From Pseudoneobacillus sp042683745 (lineage in GTDB: Bacteria; Bacillota; Bacilli; Bacillales; Cytobacillaceae), in the NCBI RefSeq assembly GCF_042683745.1, contig NZ_JBHUJX010000025.1, forward strand, positions 806,001 to 870,000: a DNA stretch of 64,000 bases, in the 5' to 3' direction. The notes below the pieces were generated by a model, which did no database searches, had not been told where the DNA came from, and was given only the letters and a program-made list of their open reading frames with translations. Below, piece after piece: positions 33,920 to 42,558 of the stretch (position 1 is the stretch's first letter; each line of letters opens with the position of its first letter). A program made the translations under genes and the position numbers.

Positions 33920-34690
33920 CTAAATTCCTCCTAAAATTGACTCAATATAGGCTGCATTAGCCTTTGCTTCTTCCGCGATACGTTTTCTTTCCGCCATTTC
34001 AGATGCAGAAATCGTTGATTTTTGCGTGACTTTGAATAAATTGTCAGGAACATTCTGATATAAATCTAGCAACTCGATGTCTGCGCAAGCGATAGCATCT
34101 TTAGCCTCTTCTAAAATAGTAATGTTGAAATATTGAGAAGCTTCATCCGCATCTAGCCAGTTGTCTTTCCCATCAAGTAACTCTTTCATTTTCTCCTCTG
34201 TTAAGAGATCGGTTCCTTTACCCATATAAGCAGGAATGCAGGTCCTTGATTCCGTCTTATCTAGCCAATCTGCTTGTTCTCGACAATCAACTGCGTTCGC
34301 ACTCCATAAGGTAATCATAGGTTTGTGAATCATTAAAAAAGTATTTTCGTACATATAGATGTTGTCAGCTTTCATGATTAGAAATGAAGCAGCACTAGCT
34401 GCAATTCCGTCCACATATGCATTAATAGTTAACTGACCCTTCTTACGTTCTAATTGATTCATCATTGCGATGGTTGTAAAAACAGAACCACCTGGACTAT
34501 TTACATACATATTCAGTGTCTTAACGGTCTTGGGTAGATTATCTAGTGCCTGTTGAAACTCAGTAAGAGTAATATCTTCGTCCCTCCATTTATAGCCACT
34601 AACAATTGCGCCATAAATAAAAAGATCCGCAGACTTTTCATCAGCAGATGCTTTCATTTCCCAAAATTTATTCTGTTGTACTTTGGTCAT
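33920..34690 (-). CDS. ClpP-like head maturation protease
   Basis: About 256 residues from ATG 34690, which has AGGAGG upstream; the longer in-frame start at 34777 lies inside the portal gene and is unlikely. Serine protease signatures are present: YVNSPGGSVFTTIAM (oxyanion region), IAASAASFLIM (nucleophile Ser) and LMIHKP (catalytic His). It cleaves capsid delta domains in the prohead. Confidence 0.9.
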   Translation of the reverse strand: MTKVQQNKFWEMKASADEKSADLFIYGAIVSGYKWRDEDITLTEFQQALDNLPKTVKTLNMYVNSPGGSVFTTIAMMNQLERKKGQLTINAYVDGIAASAASFLIMKADNIYMYENTFLMIHKPMITLWSANAVDCREQADWLDKTESRTCIPAYMGKGTDLLTEEKMKELLDGKDNWLDADEASQYFNITILEEAKDAIACADIELLDLYQNVPDNLFKVTQKSTISASEMAERKRIAEEAKANAAYIESILGGI

Positions 34691-35888
34691 TTTTCCTCTC
34701 ACCTCCTTTACGTAATGTAGGATCCATTTCAATTGGATATAAGTCTCCACTAATCCAAAGTTCGTCTGCCTTGCCACCTAGTGGTGGTAAATCCTCAAGC
34801 ATCCTTACTTCATCTGGCTTCATTCCTGCACTTCTAAGCATTGCTTGGTAAAATGCTGTTCTCGCAGCTGTATCACCTCGAAGTAGCCCACCTAAGTTGA
34901 ATTTAAAGTACATCCCTTTCCTTCTGTCCTCTTTTGTAAGCAATTTACGATTAAACTCATGCTCATATTGCCTCACAATCGGCAGTAAAGTCATATTTAC
35001 GAACTGAATCATCTGCTGTTCATTACTCCCAAAGCTTCCACCTTCTGCATCATTAAGAAAAGAGACAGGCACATTAAAAACGTTGGCCACCCTTGAACGT
35101 GTAATTCGCTCTGATGCCAACGTGTCTGATGCAAAGTATTGTTTTTCTATTTCTGTAATTTCAACGCCAGGCTCTTTAAACAAAATACCGCCATTTTCTT
35201 GGTAGAATCGTTTAAAATGACTGATGATTTGTTTTTGTTTCTCCTCATCAACGTTAGCGCCATAACCCAAAATAAACGATTCTTTCTTTCGCATTTCGGT
35301 AAGGGAAAACTCCTGAACAGCTTTATCGTATTCAAGGGTATTCTTTAGAACATCTAATGGACTGATACCTGCCCATCTTGATGTACCTGTAATATGCTTT
35401 ACATGAATCATGTTCATGCTGTGCACGAAGTGTGTTTTAGATGCTGAAATAACTTTATACCAAAGAGATTCGTCATCTAGATTAATAAAAGGCGTGACAT
35501 AGCTCGAATCCAAAGGGATAAGTGCCTCAGGTTGCATCCGAAAATCGCGAATAATAACAGCATAAGCATTTCCTTTTTCATTCCTTGATACTTCTAACTT
35601 GTTTAACAAATCAAAGCTACTCATGTTAGGATTAGGATCATTTATTAAAACGTCAGATGCCTGATGATCGGTAATAACGTCATATTTTTGATGTAGTTTA
35701 ATAGGGAGCGCTGATAATGTGTTTGATAGCCTGCTAACCACACTAAAAATCGTTTCATTTGTTGCTAGTTTACTATTATCGATCCCCCAGAATGTACGGC
35801 CAAACCAATTAGAAAAATCATACGTCATGCCCTTCCAACCTGAAACAGCCATTTTGGCAGCTAACTTAATTCGTTGATGCCATTTCAA
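34668..35888 (-). CDS. Phage portal protein, HK97 family
   Basis: The 406-residue protein has the portal motifs TNETIFSVVSRLSNTLSALPIKLHQ and AGISPLDVLKNTLEY, and the C-terminal SAGMKPDEVRMLEDLPPLGG region. It forms the dodecameric DNA entry vertex. The 3' end overlaps the protease gene by 23 nt. Confidence 0.93.
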   Translation of the reverse strand: MKWHQRIKLAAKMAVSGWKGMTYDFSNWFGRTFWGIDNSKLATNETIFSVVSRLSNTLSALPIKLHQKYDVITDHQASDVLINDPNPNMSSFDLLNKLEVSRNEKGNAYAVIIRDFRMQPEALIPLDSSYVTPFINLDDESLWYKVISASKTHFVHSMNMIHVKHITGTSRWAGISPLDVLKNTLEYDKAVQEFSLTEMRKKESFILGYGANVDEEKQKQIISHFKRFYQENGGILFKEPGVEITEIEKQYFASDTLASERITRSRVANVFNVPVSFLNDAEGGSFGSNEQQMIQFVNMTLLPIVRQYEHEFNRKLLTKEDRRKGMYFKFNLGGLLRGDTAARTAFYQAMLRSAGMKPDEVRMLEDLPPLGGKADELWISGDLYPIEMDPTLRKGGERKNDQSTTE

Positions 35889-35900
35889 AATCTCACCTCC

Positions 35901-37589
35901 TTATAAATCATTGATAGAAATGAACTTAATATTTCCACTGCCGCTATTTGTAATTGCAAATCTAGCTTGTACAAATGCAGTGATAATTGCTGCAATTGGG
36001 TCAATTCTTTCACGTGATTTCGCTTTTGATAGTTTAATACTTTCGTTTGCTGCCATATCAACAATTGCATTTCCAACAGCCCATGATAATAACTTATCCT
36101 CATCATGTGTAATTTTCTTTTGATACACAAAATCCCGAAATTCTTTCGTTGGCTCGGATAGAGTTTGAAAACCTTGACGGACCTCCACAACAGTTAATCC
36201 ATGCACAGCCATATTTTGAGCAAATTGAGTCGCACCGTATGGATCGTAGCAGAACAATATCGGATTCAATTCATTGTCATTAATAAAATCGATTATCCAT
36301 TGTTCTACAAAACTATAATCTACTACCGCACCTGGAGTGACACTTAACCAACCTTTTTCAATCCATAAATCATAGTCAACTTTATCTTTCGCTTTTCGCT
36401 CAGTCAGTGCATCTTCTGGCATAAAGGAATGTTGCATTACATGATGTCCATAATCTGTAGGGAAATCAAAGCCAGTTGACGTTAAGTCAATTCGTTTCGA
36501 TAAGTCAACACCAATGTATACATCACGTCCTGTAATATCGAACTCATCAACTTTACAATCCTTCCACTTACTAGAAGGTATATAACCCCCAACCTTCATA
36601 TCTACCCATATATTCATTGTCTTGGTCATAAAAGCACGCATTTTTTCTGGAACGTCTAGAGCTGTTTTTAAATCAGAACGAATCGATTCAAGTCCTTCTT
36701 CATAAGTAGCCACAATTGGATTCGCTTTAATCCAATTAGATTCGTCCTTGATATCATCGCCCTCATCTAGCTCACAGATAATAGCAAAATAATCATCGTT
36801 TTCCGTGTCATCATCAGGGTCTAGAATTCGGCTAACATATTCATATTCGATAAAACAAGGACGGCTTAAATCAAAACCTGCAGTAGTAATTACAAACATC
36901 AAAGGTTCTTTTCGAGCGACCATCCCCGACTGTAAAACATCATAAATTTCAGAAGTTTCGTGGATGTGGTACTCATCAACAATACCAACCGATGGGTTTT
37001 TCCCATCTCCAGTTTTTCTTGTTTCTCTGGATAGAGGAACAACTACAGAACCATTTTTAAAAATCTCAATTTTACCGTATGCCTCTTTCCACTTTCCTTC
37101 GAGCAATGGGCTGGATCCAATTCCGTCTCTCACTGCAACATATACCTCGTCGGATTGATCTTTTTGCCAACCCGCGATATAAATACGCTGCTTTTCATTT
37201 CCCAGAAAGGCTACATACGCGCCAATAATAGCTAAAAATTGTGATTTTGCATTTTTACGCGCTAACTGAATATAAACTTTCCGGAAACGACGAGCTCCAT
37301 TTCTCTTCTTTTTGAAGCAGAAAATGTTAACAGAAATGAATAGCTGAAAATCAGTAAGCTCAACTGGTTCGCCTGCAAGTACTCCTTCCACATGCGTAAA
37401 CTCACGAGCAAACCAATAAAAATCTTCGCCTTCAGGTTCGTCAAAATAAAAAGGACTATCTGGATTGTTCTTACAATCGTCGTAGTCCTTTAAAAAGCGT
37501 GTGACCGCCCATTTATGTTTTTTTCCAGCTTTTATCTTCCCACTTAGGATATCATCACAGTAAGCAAATACTCGTTCTAGTACATTCAC
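35901..37589 (-). CDS. Terminase large subunit
   Basis: The 562-residue protein has an N-terminal ATPase with atypical Walker A QLARKNAKSQ (about 105-115) and Walker B VGIVDEYHIHE, and a C-terminal RNase H-like nuclease with IGVDLSKRIDLTS and FCYDPYGATQF. It is the packaging motor of the HK97-like family. Overlaps the small terminase by 4 nt. Confidence 0.95.
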   Translation of the reverse strand: MNVLERVFAYCDDILSGKIKAGKKHKWAVTRFLKDYDDCKNNPDSPFYFDEPEGEDFYWFAREFTHVEGVLAGEPVELTDFQLFISVNIFCFKKKRNGARRFRKVYIQLARKNAKSQFLAIIGAYVAFLGNEKQRIYIAGWQKDQSDEVYVAVRDGIGSSPLLEGKWKEAYGKIEIFKNGSVVVPLSRETRKTGDGKNPSVGIVDEYHIHETSEIYDVLQSGMVARKEPLMFVITTAGFDLSRPCFIEYEYVSRILDPDDDTENDDYFAIICELDEGDDIKDESNWIKANPIVATYEEGLESIRSDLKTALDVPEKMRAFMTKTMNIWVDMKVGGYIPSSKWKDCKVDEFDITGRDVYIGVDLSKRIDLTSTGFDFPTDYGHHVMQHSFMPEDALTERKAKDKVDYDLWIEKGWLSVTPGAVVDYSFVEQWIIDFINDNELNPILFCYDPYGATQFAQNMAVHGLTVVEVRQGFQTLSEPTKEFRDFVYQKKITHDEDKLLSWAVGNAIVDMAANESIKLSKAKSRERIDPIAAIITAFVQARFAITNSGSGNIKFISINDL

Positions 37590-38107
37590 AACCTACCACC
37601 GAAACGACGCTCTGCTTCTGATTTTTCCTTTTTGTCGTCTTCTGTATTAGGAATAACCAGCTTTAACCGTGAGGTGATTGTAAGACCTAGATCACTTGCT
37701 GCCGCTCGGCATTCACCAAAGAGTGTATTCTTTACTCGCGCCAGTTTAGGGTAATCGTCATTAGCAAAGGTTGTTTTTTTTCCATCTGGACCCGTCACGG
37801 TATCTGTAGGTTTAATTTTTTTCATTTCCTTCATCAACTGCAGGTACTGATATTTTGAGTCTAAATATCGAGCCAATGTATCGACATCAAGATTACTGAA
37901 AATATCTAGTTTCATAAGTTCATCTGAAATCTGTTCGAATTCTTTTTTTTGCGCTGAAGTTAAATATGTGGGTGGCTTCACTTTATCTGTAAATCCACGC
38001 ATGTTTTTTTCATGTTTTTGACGCTGTTTTATCTCATCTTTTGTTAGATGATTAGATTTCCCTTTACCTTGAATAACGCTTAATGGCTGCTTATTTCGAC
38101 CTGCCAT
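37586..38107 (-). CDS. Terminase small subunit, P27 family
   Basis: The 173-residue protein has the P27-type central region (PPTYLTSAQKKEFEQISDELMKLDIFSNLDVDTLARYL). The C-terminal SDLGLTITSRLKLV stretch is a family hallmark. It recognises the packaging site, which probably lies just upstream in the 38108-38230 gap. Confidence 0.9.
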   Translation of the reverse strand: MAGRNKQPLSVIQGKGKSNHLTKDEIKQRQKHEKNMRGFTDKVKPPTYLTSAQKKEFEQISDELMKLDIFSNLDVDTLARYLDSKYQYLQLMKEMKKIKPTDTVTGPDGKKTTFANDDYPKLARVKNTLFGECRAAASDLGLTITSRLKLVIPNTEDDKKEKSEAERRFGGRL

Positions 38108-38171
38108 ACTATCACCTCACCTTCAATGTTTTCTAGCTTTTAAAAAAATTTTCAAAAACGGATTTTTCTAC

Positions 38172-38198
38172 ACGGAAAACGGGCATCCGGTGTTCCGT
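38172..38198. other. Candidate cos site
   Basis: A hyphenated dyad (ACGGAA at 38172-38177, TTCCGT at 38193-38198) is centred on a GC-rich GGGCATCC core in the short noncoding gap between HNH and P27 terminase genes. HNH-terminase phages cut cohesive ends in this gap. The exact nicks cannot be read from the sequence. Confidence 0.4.
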
Positions 38199-38230
38199 CG
38201 AATGGATATTAGAAATTTAAGGTAGGGGGG

Positions 38231-38608
38231 CTATCCCCCTTTTCGCTCCATACCTGTTTTTTTGTTGTGGCACGACTGACAAAGTAACTGTAAATTATCT
38301 TCGTCTAATCGCTTATTCCAATCCAGCTTAACTGGTATGATATGGTCCACGATAGTCCCCAATGTAATACGTTTCTCATTTAAACACTGAACGCATAAAC
38401 CGTTGTCACGTATCTTGATAAGTTCACGTGCTCTCTTCCAAGTAGCCGAATGATAGAACTGTTTAGTTCGATCACTACGATGGTATTTATCGTAATACCG
38501 ATTGTTTTCAGTTTTAACTTGCTTATGCTGATCGCAGTATCCATCATACGTAAGCTGTCCGCAACCTTGTCTGTTACAAGGACGTAATGGCCTACTGTTC
38601 TTGCTCAC
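38231..38608 (-). CDS. HNH endonuclease
   Basis: About 125 residues from GTG 38608 (GAGGTT upstream); the ATG at 38674 lies inside the neighbouring zinc-ribbon gene and is less likely. Two CxxC pairs (CVQC, CQSC) bracket the nuclease core DHIIPVKLDWNKRLDEDNLQLLC, giving the HNH zinc-finger-type metal site. It acts with terminase in cos cleavage or packaging in HK97-like phages. Confidence 0.9.
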   Translation of the reverse strand: MSKNSRPLRPCNRQGCGQLTYDGYCDQHKQVKTENNRYYDKYHRSDRTKQFYHSATWKRARELIKIRDNGLCVQCLNEKRITLGTIVDHIIPVKLDWNKRLDEDNLQLLCQSCHNKKTGMERKGG

Positions 38609-38924
38609 GATGTTCAACCTCTTGCTTGATAGCTTCCATTCTTTGTTTAATGTCTGTGTGAAGTGCAGTCTCATCTTGCAACATCTGCTCAGCAGCCTCA
38701 GTCCCGTAAGCCCACTTCAATTTACGGTGTTTCTCTCGCATCTCCTTTTGTAGATTGCGTACATTAGCATCAGTATAAAAGCATACATACTCACAACCAC
38801 AGTTAGGACAAGTGAAGAATGTCTTTTCGATTCAGTTCTGAAGTTTGTCTACCTTGAAATGTTTGACATAGAAATTGTGGCCGCAACTCTTATTGCATTT
38901 CGCATAAATCGGTTCATTTTTCAT
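38592..38924 (-). pseudogene. Zinc-ribbon phage protein interrupted by TGA
   Basis: A continuous 110-codon frame has one in-frame TGA at 38834-38832 (codon 31). The first part reads MKNEPIYAKCNKSCGH and after the stop comes IEKTFFTCPNCGCEYVCFY, then a charged helix ending at 38592. Two CxxC-type pairs on each side of the stop would make one zinc ribbon, so the gene was intact recently. GGA to TGA is the simplest cause. Sequencing error or a translated C-terminal part from an internal start are alternatives. Confidence 0.7.
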
Positions 38925-38942
38925 ACTTAAATCCCCTTTTCC

Positions 38943-38973
38943 AAAATAAAAAGCACTCCTGAAGGAATGCTTT
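38943..38973 (-). terminator. Terminator after the 167-residue membrane protein gene
   Basis: AGCATTCC/GGAGTGCT arms and a TTTTTATTTTGG tail. Near-identical stems follow the genes at 39562 and 39980, making a small family of hairpins in this stretch. Confidence 0.75.
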
Positions 38974-38978
38974 TATAA

Positions 38979-39482
38979 TTAGGTATTCAATTTTAATTTT
39001 ATTTCTGGATTGGGATCAATAATTTTAAAAGCAAAACTTTTTATATGTTTTCTTCTATAGCTATCAAGATAAATTGCTTTAAGTTTTACAGTATCTCCAA
39101 TCTTTAAATTTCCTTTTTCAATTAGCTTTTCTGATAAACTAATTTTGCTAACTTTCCAATGATAATTTTCTGTAGGAAGTAATGTTTTTATAATTTCAAT
39201 ATTATCAAACATTAAACCATTGGGGTTTCCAGTATCAGTAATATTATTTTTTGCTATACCTCCTATTAACAATGTAATATTTACAACACCTGAGTTAATA
39301 AAATGAATATTTACGAATTGGTTAGATAAAGCTACTCTAACTTTTCCTCTCGGGGTAGTATTTCTAATGGTTATCCATACTGTTACAAGCAAAGTTATAA
39401 AAGTAGCAATAACAACCATTATATTGGATATTGCCGAAATTGCATCCCAATTTATTGTATTATCTTTTAAAAACTCTAACAC
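38979..39482 (-). CDS. Membrane-anchored protein of unknown function
   Basis: About 167 residues from GTG 39482, with GGAGG 7 nt upstream (an ATG at 39500 is also possible). One transmembrane helix (about residues 15-40; IMVVIATFITLLVTVWITI) is followed by a beta-rich domain (KVRVALSNQFVNIHFINSGVVNITLLIGG). It is flanked by terminators and a 28-bp repeat containing a 0A-box-like sequence. Not recognised; low GC suggests an acquired accessory gene. Confidence 0.6.
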   Translation of the reverse strand: MLEFLKDNTINWDAISAISNIMVVIATFITLLVTVWITIRNTTPRGKVRVALSNQFVNIHFINSGVVNITLLIGGIAKNNITDTGNPNGLMFDNIEIIKTLLPTENYHWKVSKISLSEKLIEKGNLKIGDTVKLKAIYLDSYRRKHIKSFAFKIIDPNPEIKLKLNT

Positions 39483-39508
39483 TTTTCTTCCTCCCTTCAT
39501 CTACACAA

Positions 39509-39536
39509 TTCGACAAAAGGAGATATTTTCCTGCAA
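39509..39536 (-). repeat. 28-bp repeat with 0A-box-like sequence, copy 1
   Basis: Identical to 40480-40507. On the minus strand it contains CTCCTTTTGTCGAA, including TTGTCGAA, which matches the Spo0A box core TGTCGAA. It lies just upstream of the gene at 38979. Confidence 0.7.
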
Positions 39537-39560
39537 ATAAAAGCACTCCCGAAGGAATGC
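39537..39560 (-). terminator. Terminator of the 105-residue protein gene
   Basis: AGCATTCC/GGAGTGCT arms and a TTTATTTG tail follow the stop codon on the minus strand. Confidence 0.7.
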
Positions 39561-39561
39561 T

Positions 39562-39879
39562 CTAATGATTTCTAGAATGATTAATTTTTTTCATGTATCC
39601 TGATTTTAGAACTCGATGCAGTTCGCTTGAAGCTTTGCTTTTAATGACGTTGGCAACATATTGGTGGTCAAGGTCTTGCCCATTTACTTTGTAGCCTTTG
39701 GCATTAAATCGCCTTACAATCTCTGCAATACTGTTTGTAAATGCATATTCTTTAATAATCAGTTTGTCTAGGGTGTCAGCTTCATAAGACTCTGCTAAAT
39801 CGATGTAATGCAAAAGCCTTTTCGCTTCAGCTTTTGCTCTACTAACAGTAATTAATTTAGTAGCCATAAAACATATCAT
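39562..39879 (-). CDS. Conserved phage protein, 105 residues
   Basis: A helical basic protein with KLITVSRAKAEAKRLLHYIDLAESYEADTLDKLIIKEYAFTN and a later IAEIVRRFNAKGYKVNG, suggesting a helix-turn-helix DNA-binding fold. GGAGG lies 5 nt before the ATG; an internal ATG (MATKLI) is an alternative. It is a small monocistronic unit between two hairpins near the late-gene regulator. I recognise no named family. Confidence 0.6.
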   Translation of the reverse strand: MICFMATKLITVSRAKAEAKRLLHYIDLAESYEADTLDKLIIKEYAFTNSIAEIVRRFNAKGYKVNGQDLDHQYVANVIKSKASSELHRVLKSGYMKKINHSRNH

Positions 39880-39896
39880 CCTCCCTATTTGGAGGA

Positions 39897-39904
39897 TTCG
39901 ACAA
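39897..39904 (-). promoter_or_regulatory. 0A-box-like sequence
   Basis: TTGTCGAA on the minus strand lies 18 nt upstream of the gene starting at 39879, in the same relation as the two 28-bp repeats to their genes. Confidence 0.4.
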
Positions 39905-39940
39905 TAAAATAGCTATTCCTTGTGACAGGTTTGTGAAATA

Positions 39941-39967
39941 TGAAAAGCACTCCCGAAGGAATGCTTT
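39941..39967 (-). terminator. Terminator of the 156-residue protein gene
   Basis: AAGCATTCC/GGAGTGCTT arms follow the stop of the gene at 39980; the T-run is short. Confidence 0.6.
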
Positions 39968-39979
39968 AAATTATTTATC

Positions 39980-40450
39980 CTATTTAAGTACTTTATAGTC
40001 TTGATCCCTGTATATTCTAACTTTCCAATCTGCTGATACCTCATTATTAATGAGAGATGCATCAATAGTCATGGTGATTGGGAATACTAACTCCTCGGTT
40101 TCAGTTTCATAGACTTTCGGTTCAGTAATGTTTGGAAGCAGAAAAACAACTGTCTCCCCATCTTCAGTATACCTTTGATGAGTTGCAATACCAGGGTTAT
40201 TATCTTTTAGCGGAATGTAGATTTGCTCAATATCCGGCTTTATATGGTTTTTAATATAATCTCTAAACGTTAACGGTTCAGAATAATCTTGATCGATATA
40301 AGCTCTATACATTCCGTAAACTCTTGCTTGATCTACTTTACTAACTAAAGCCCAAAACCCATCTACATCCTCACTAAATAGAAACTCAAAGAATGAAAAC
40401 GCTAAATTTGAGTGCTCTTGAAGTATATCTAATTGTTCTGTTTTCGTCAT
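39980..40450 (-). CDS. Phage protein of unknown function, 156 residues
   Basis: An acidic alpha/beta protein (LAFSFFEFLFSEDVDGFWALVSKVDQARVYGMYRA) with a beta-rich C-terminal half (EDGETVVFLLPNITEP, ASLINNEVSADWKVRIYRD). An AGGTGA site precedes the ATG, and a 28-bp 0A-box-like repeat lies upstream. No family recognised; monocistronic between terminators. Confidence 0.6.
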   Translation of the reverse strand: MTKTEQLDILQEHSNLAFSFFEFLFSEDVDGFWALVSKVDQARVYGMYRAYIDQDYSEPLTFRDYIKNHIKPDIEQIYIPLKDNNPGIATHQRYTEDGETVVFLLPNITEPKVYETETEELVFPITMTIDASLINNEVSADWKVRIYRDQDYKVLK

Positions 40451-40479
40451 ATAATATCACCTCGCTTTCACCTACTTAT

Positions 40480-40507
40480 TTCGACAAAAGGAGATATTTT
40501 CCTGCAA
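40480..40507 (-). repeat. 28-bp repeat with 0A-box-like sequence, copy 2
   Basis: Identical to 39509-39536 and placed about 30 nt upstream of the gene starting at 40450. Confidence 0.7.
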
Positions 40508-40509
40508 GT

Positions 40510-40537
40510 AAAAAGCACCCACATTAAGTGAGTGCTA
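40510..40537 (-). terminator. Terminator of the ArpU-like gene
   Basis: AGCACTCACTTAATGTGGGTGCT forms an imperfect stem followed by TTTTTACTT on the minus strand, about 75 nt after the stop codon of the regulator gene. Confidence 0.6.
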
Positions 40538-40611
40538 AACAAAGGGGAAATTACAATTTTTTCATACTATCATCTTAACACATTCATTCTTCGCTTTTTT
40601 TCAATATTTTT

Positions 40612-41139
40612 TTAATGTGATAATTCAAGTGCTACAATACCAAATAAAAGCACCGATAAATCACGAATGGCAAGCTTTGTATCTCGGTAAATTGTTCCTT
40701 GTTCAACATTGTACATCTCACATAATTTCTGGATTGGAAAACGGTTATCACTTAAGTATCTGTGGTAAATTACTTTGTGCCTTCTCTGCTCCTCTTCTGA
40801 TCCGTTTCTGCTATCAACTTCAAAATGTTTTAACATGCGTTCAAAATGCCTCATCATCTTTGCCGTCTTCAGTCTATATTTCATCAAACTCTCAAGAGTC
40901 AGTTCTTCTAAACTGAAAACAGTTTCTTCGTACTCCTCGATTTGCTGATCAATATCCTCGCAATGATCTTTTAATCTGTGATAGTTTTCCAACAATAACT
41001 TTGTGTTTCTTAGCCGCCAATCTTGCTCCTTTTTCTTTTGCTTTAATTGCTGTGCTTTAAATTGTTTGATAGCTTCCTGACTTGCTAAAGAAGAAATCAA
41101 TTCAATTTGACTTTTAGTTAAGGATGCTTTGCTAGTCAT
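40612..41139 (-). CDS. ArpU/RinA-like late transcription regulator
   Basis: The 175-residue protein has a long N-terminal helical region and a C-terminal sigma-70 region 4-like helix-turn-helix (PIQKLCEMYNVEQGTIYRDTKLAIRDLSVLLFG). This is the arrangement of ArpU-type regulators, which sit between replication and packaging genes and switch on late transcription. Its location at the border of the replication and late modules agrees. No other late regulator is visible. Confidence 0.75.
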   Translation of the reverse strand: MTSKASLTKSQIELISSLASQEAIKQFKAQQLKQKKKEQDWRLRNTKLLLENYHRLKDHCEDIDQQIEEYEETVFSLEELTLESLMKYRLKTAKMMRHFERMLKHFEVDSRNGSEEEQRRHKVIYHRYLSDNRFPIQKLCEMYNVEQGTIYRDTKLAIRDLSVLLFGIVALELSH

Positions 41140-41181
41140 AATTTTGCCTCCTATTCAAAATCCCAACGCTTGGGAATATTG

Positions 41182-42558
41182 CTATTCGTTTTTCACTTTC
41201 TCAATTCTTGCTTTCAAGGCTGACATTAAGGCTTCTTGTGTATTTGCTTTATTTTCTAATGAGGCTGCTACGTCTTCATCCACTCCACCGACAACAGCTA
41301 AGTGGTGGATAATAACCTTCTCGGTTTGCCCTTGTCGATGTAGACGTTTGTTTGCTTGTTGGTAAAGCTCAAGATTCCAATTAAGTCCAAACCATATCAC
41401 ATGATTTCCACCTTGTTGAAGATTCAAACCGTATGCAGCTGAAGCAGGGTGTGCTAGTAAAATATCTATCTGGCGGTTATTCCAATCCAGCATATCTTCT
41501 GGCTTCTTCAACTCTCGTACTTTTAAACCTGTTTTTGTCAGCTCTTTTTTAATTCGTTGTAAATCATGTTGGAAGTTATAGAATACTAAAGCTGGTTTCC
41601 CGTTAAGTCCTTCGATTAACTCCATAAATGCCTCTAGTTTGCAATCGTGAATATCAACCACATTCCTTTCAGCATCATAGATGGCTCCATTACACAGTTG
41701 CAAAAGTTTATTGGAAAGCACTGCGGCGGATCCTGCGTCGATCGTCGTATCATCCACTTGCAACAACATTTCACGTTCCAGCTTTTTATAAGCTTTTTCA
41801 GCTTTACTGTCTAAGATGACAGGAATCGTGTTATAGGTGATATCAGGTAGTTCAAGGTAATCCTCTGCTTTCATGCTGACGCATATATCACCAATCAACT
41901 TCTGTATGGCTTCCTCTCCACCATCTTTCGGTGCGTAAGAGAAAACTCGATCTCTGTTACGTTGATCAGGCTCAAAGTATCTTTCACGGAATCCGGTAAT
42001 CGTCTTTCCAAGTCGTTGACCTCCATCCAGTAGAAAAACTTGTGCCCATAAATCTAAAAGCCCATTTGGTGCTGGTGTACCTGTCAGTTCGATGATTCGT
42101 TTGATATGCGGTCTAATATTTTTCAAAGCTTTAAATCGCTGGGCTTTATGATTTTTGAAACTTGATGACTCGTCCAGTACCACCATGTCGAATGGCCAAC
42201 TGTTACGGTAATAATCCACCAACCACGGAATGTTCTCCCGATTAATCACGTAAATATCAGCTGGTGTATTTAGGGCTTTAATTCTTTTAGCTTGGGATCC
42301 TAAACAAGTACTGAATCGTAAAAGCTTTAAATGCTCCCACTTGCCTGCTTCCATTTGCCAAGTTCCTTCTGCAACCTTTTTTGGTGCGACGATTAAAATC
42401 TTGCTGACTGCAAAGCGATTATATTTCAAGTCGTTGATGGCTGTTAAGGTGATGACGGTTTTGCCTAATCCCATATCAAGCAGGAGTCCAAGTGCTGGTG
42501 AAGTTAATACTCGGTTAATGCAGTAACGTTGGTAAGCATGCGGTTTAAATTTTGTCAC
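41182..42558 (-). CDS. SNF2-family DEAD/DEAH-box helicase
   Basis: The 458-residue protein has Walker A DMGLGKTVIT (about 27-36), motif II VLDESSSFK, motif III LTGTPAPN, and C-terminal QQANKRLHRQGQTEKV (motif VI). SNF2 proteins translocate on duplex DNA; phage versions accompany VRR-NUC nucleases and VapE primases. Overlaps the VRR-NUC gene by 4 nt, giving a paired nuclease-translocase. Confidence 0.93.
   Translation of the reverse strand: MTKFKPHAYQRYCINRVLTSPALGLLLDMGLGKTVITLTAINDLKYNRFAVSKILIVAPKKVAEGTWQMEAGKWEHLKLLRFSTCLGSQAKRIKALNTPADIYVINRENIPWLVDYYRNSWPFDMVVLDESSSFKNHKAQRFKALKNIRPHIKRIIELTGTPAPNGLLDLWAQVFLLDGGQRLGKTITGFRERYFEPDQRNRDRVFSYAPKDGGEEAIQKLIGDICVSMKAEDYLELPDITYNTIPVILDSKAEKAYKKLEREMLLQVDDTTIDAGSAAVLSNKLLQLCNGAIYDAERNVVDIHDCKLEAFMELIEGLNGKPALVFYNFQHDLQRIKKELTKTGLKVRELKKPEDMLDWNNRQIDILLAHPASAAYGLNLQQGGNHVIWFGLNWNLELYQQANKRLHRQGQTEKVIIHHLAVVGGVDEDVAASLENKANTQEALMSALKARIEKVKNE

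Noticed and set aside
36964..37158. Plus-strand frames within the terminase gene
   Set aside because: All lie inside the strongly supported minus-strand terminase frame and have no start signals.
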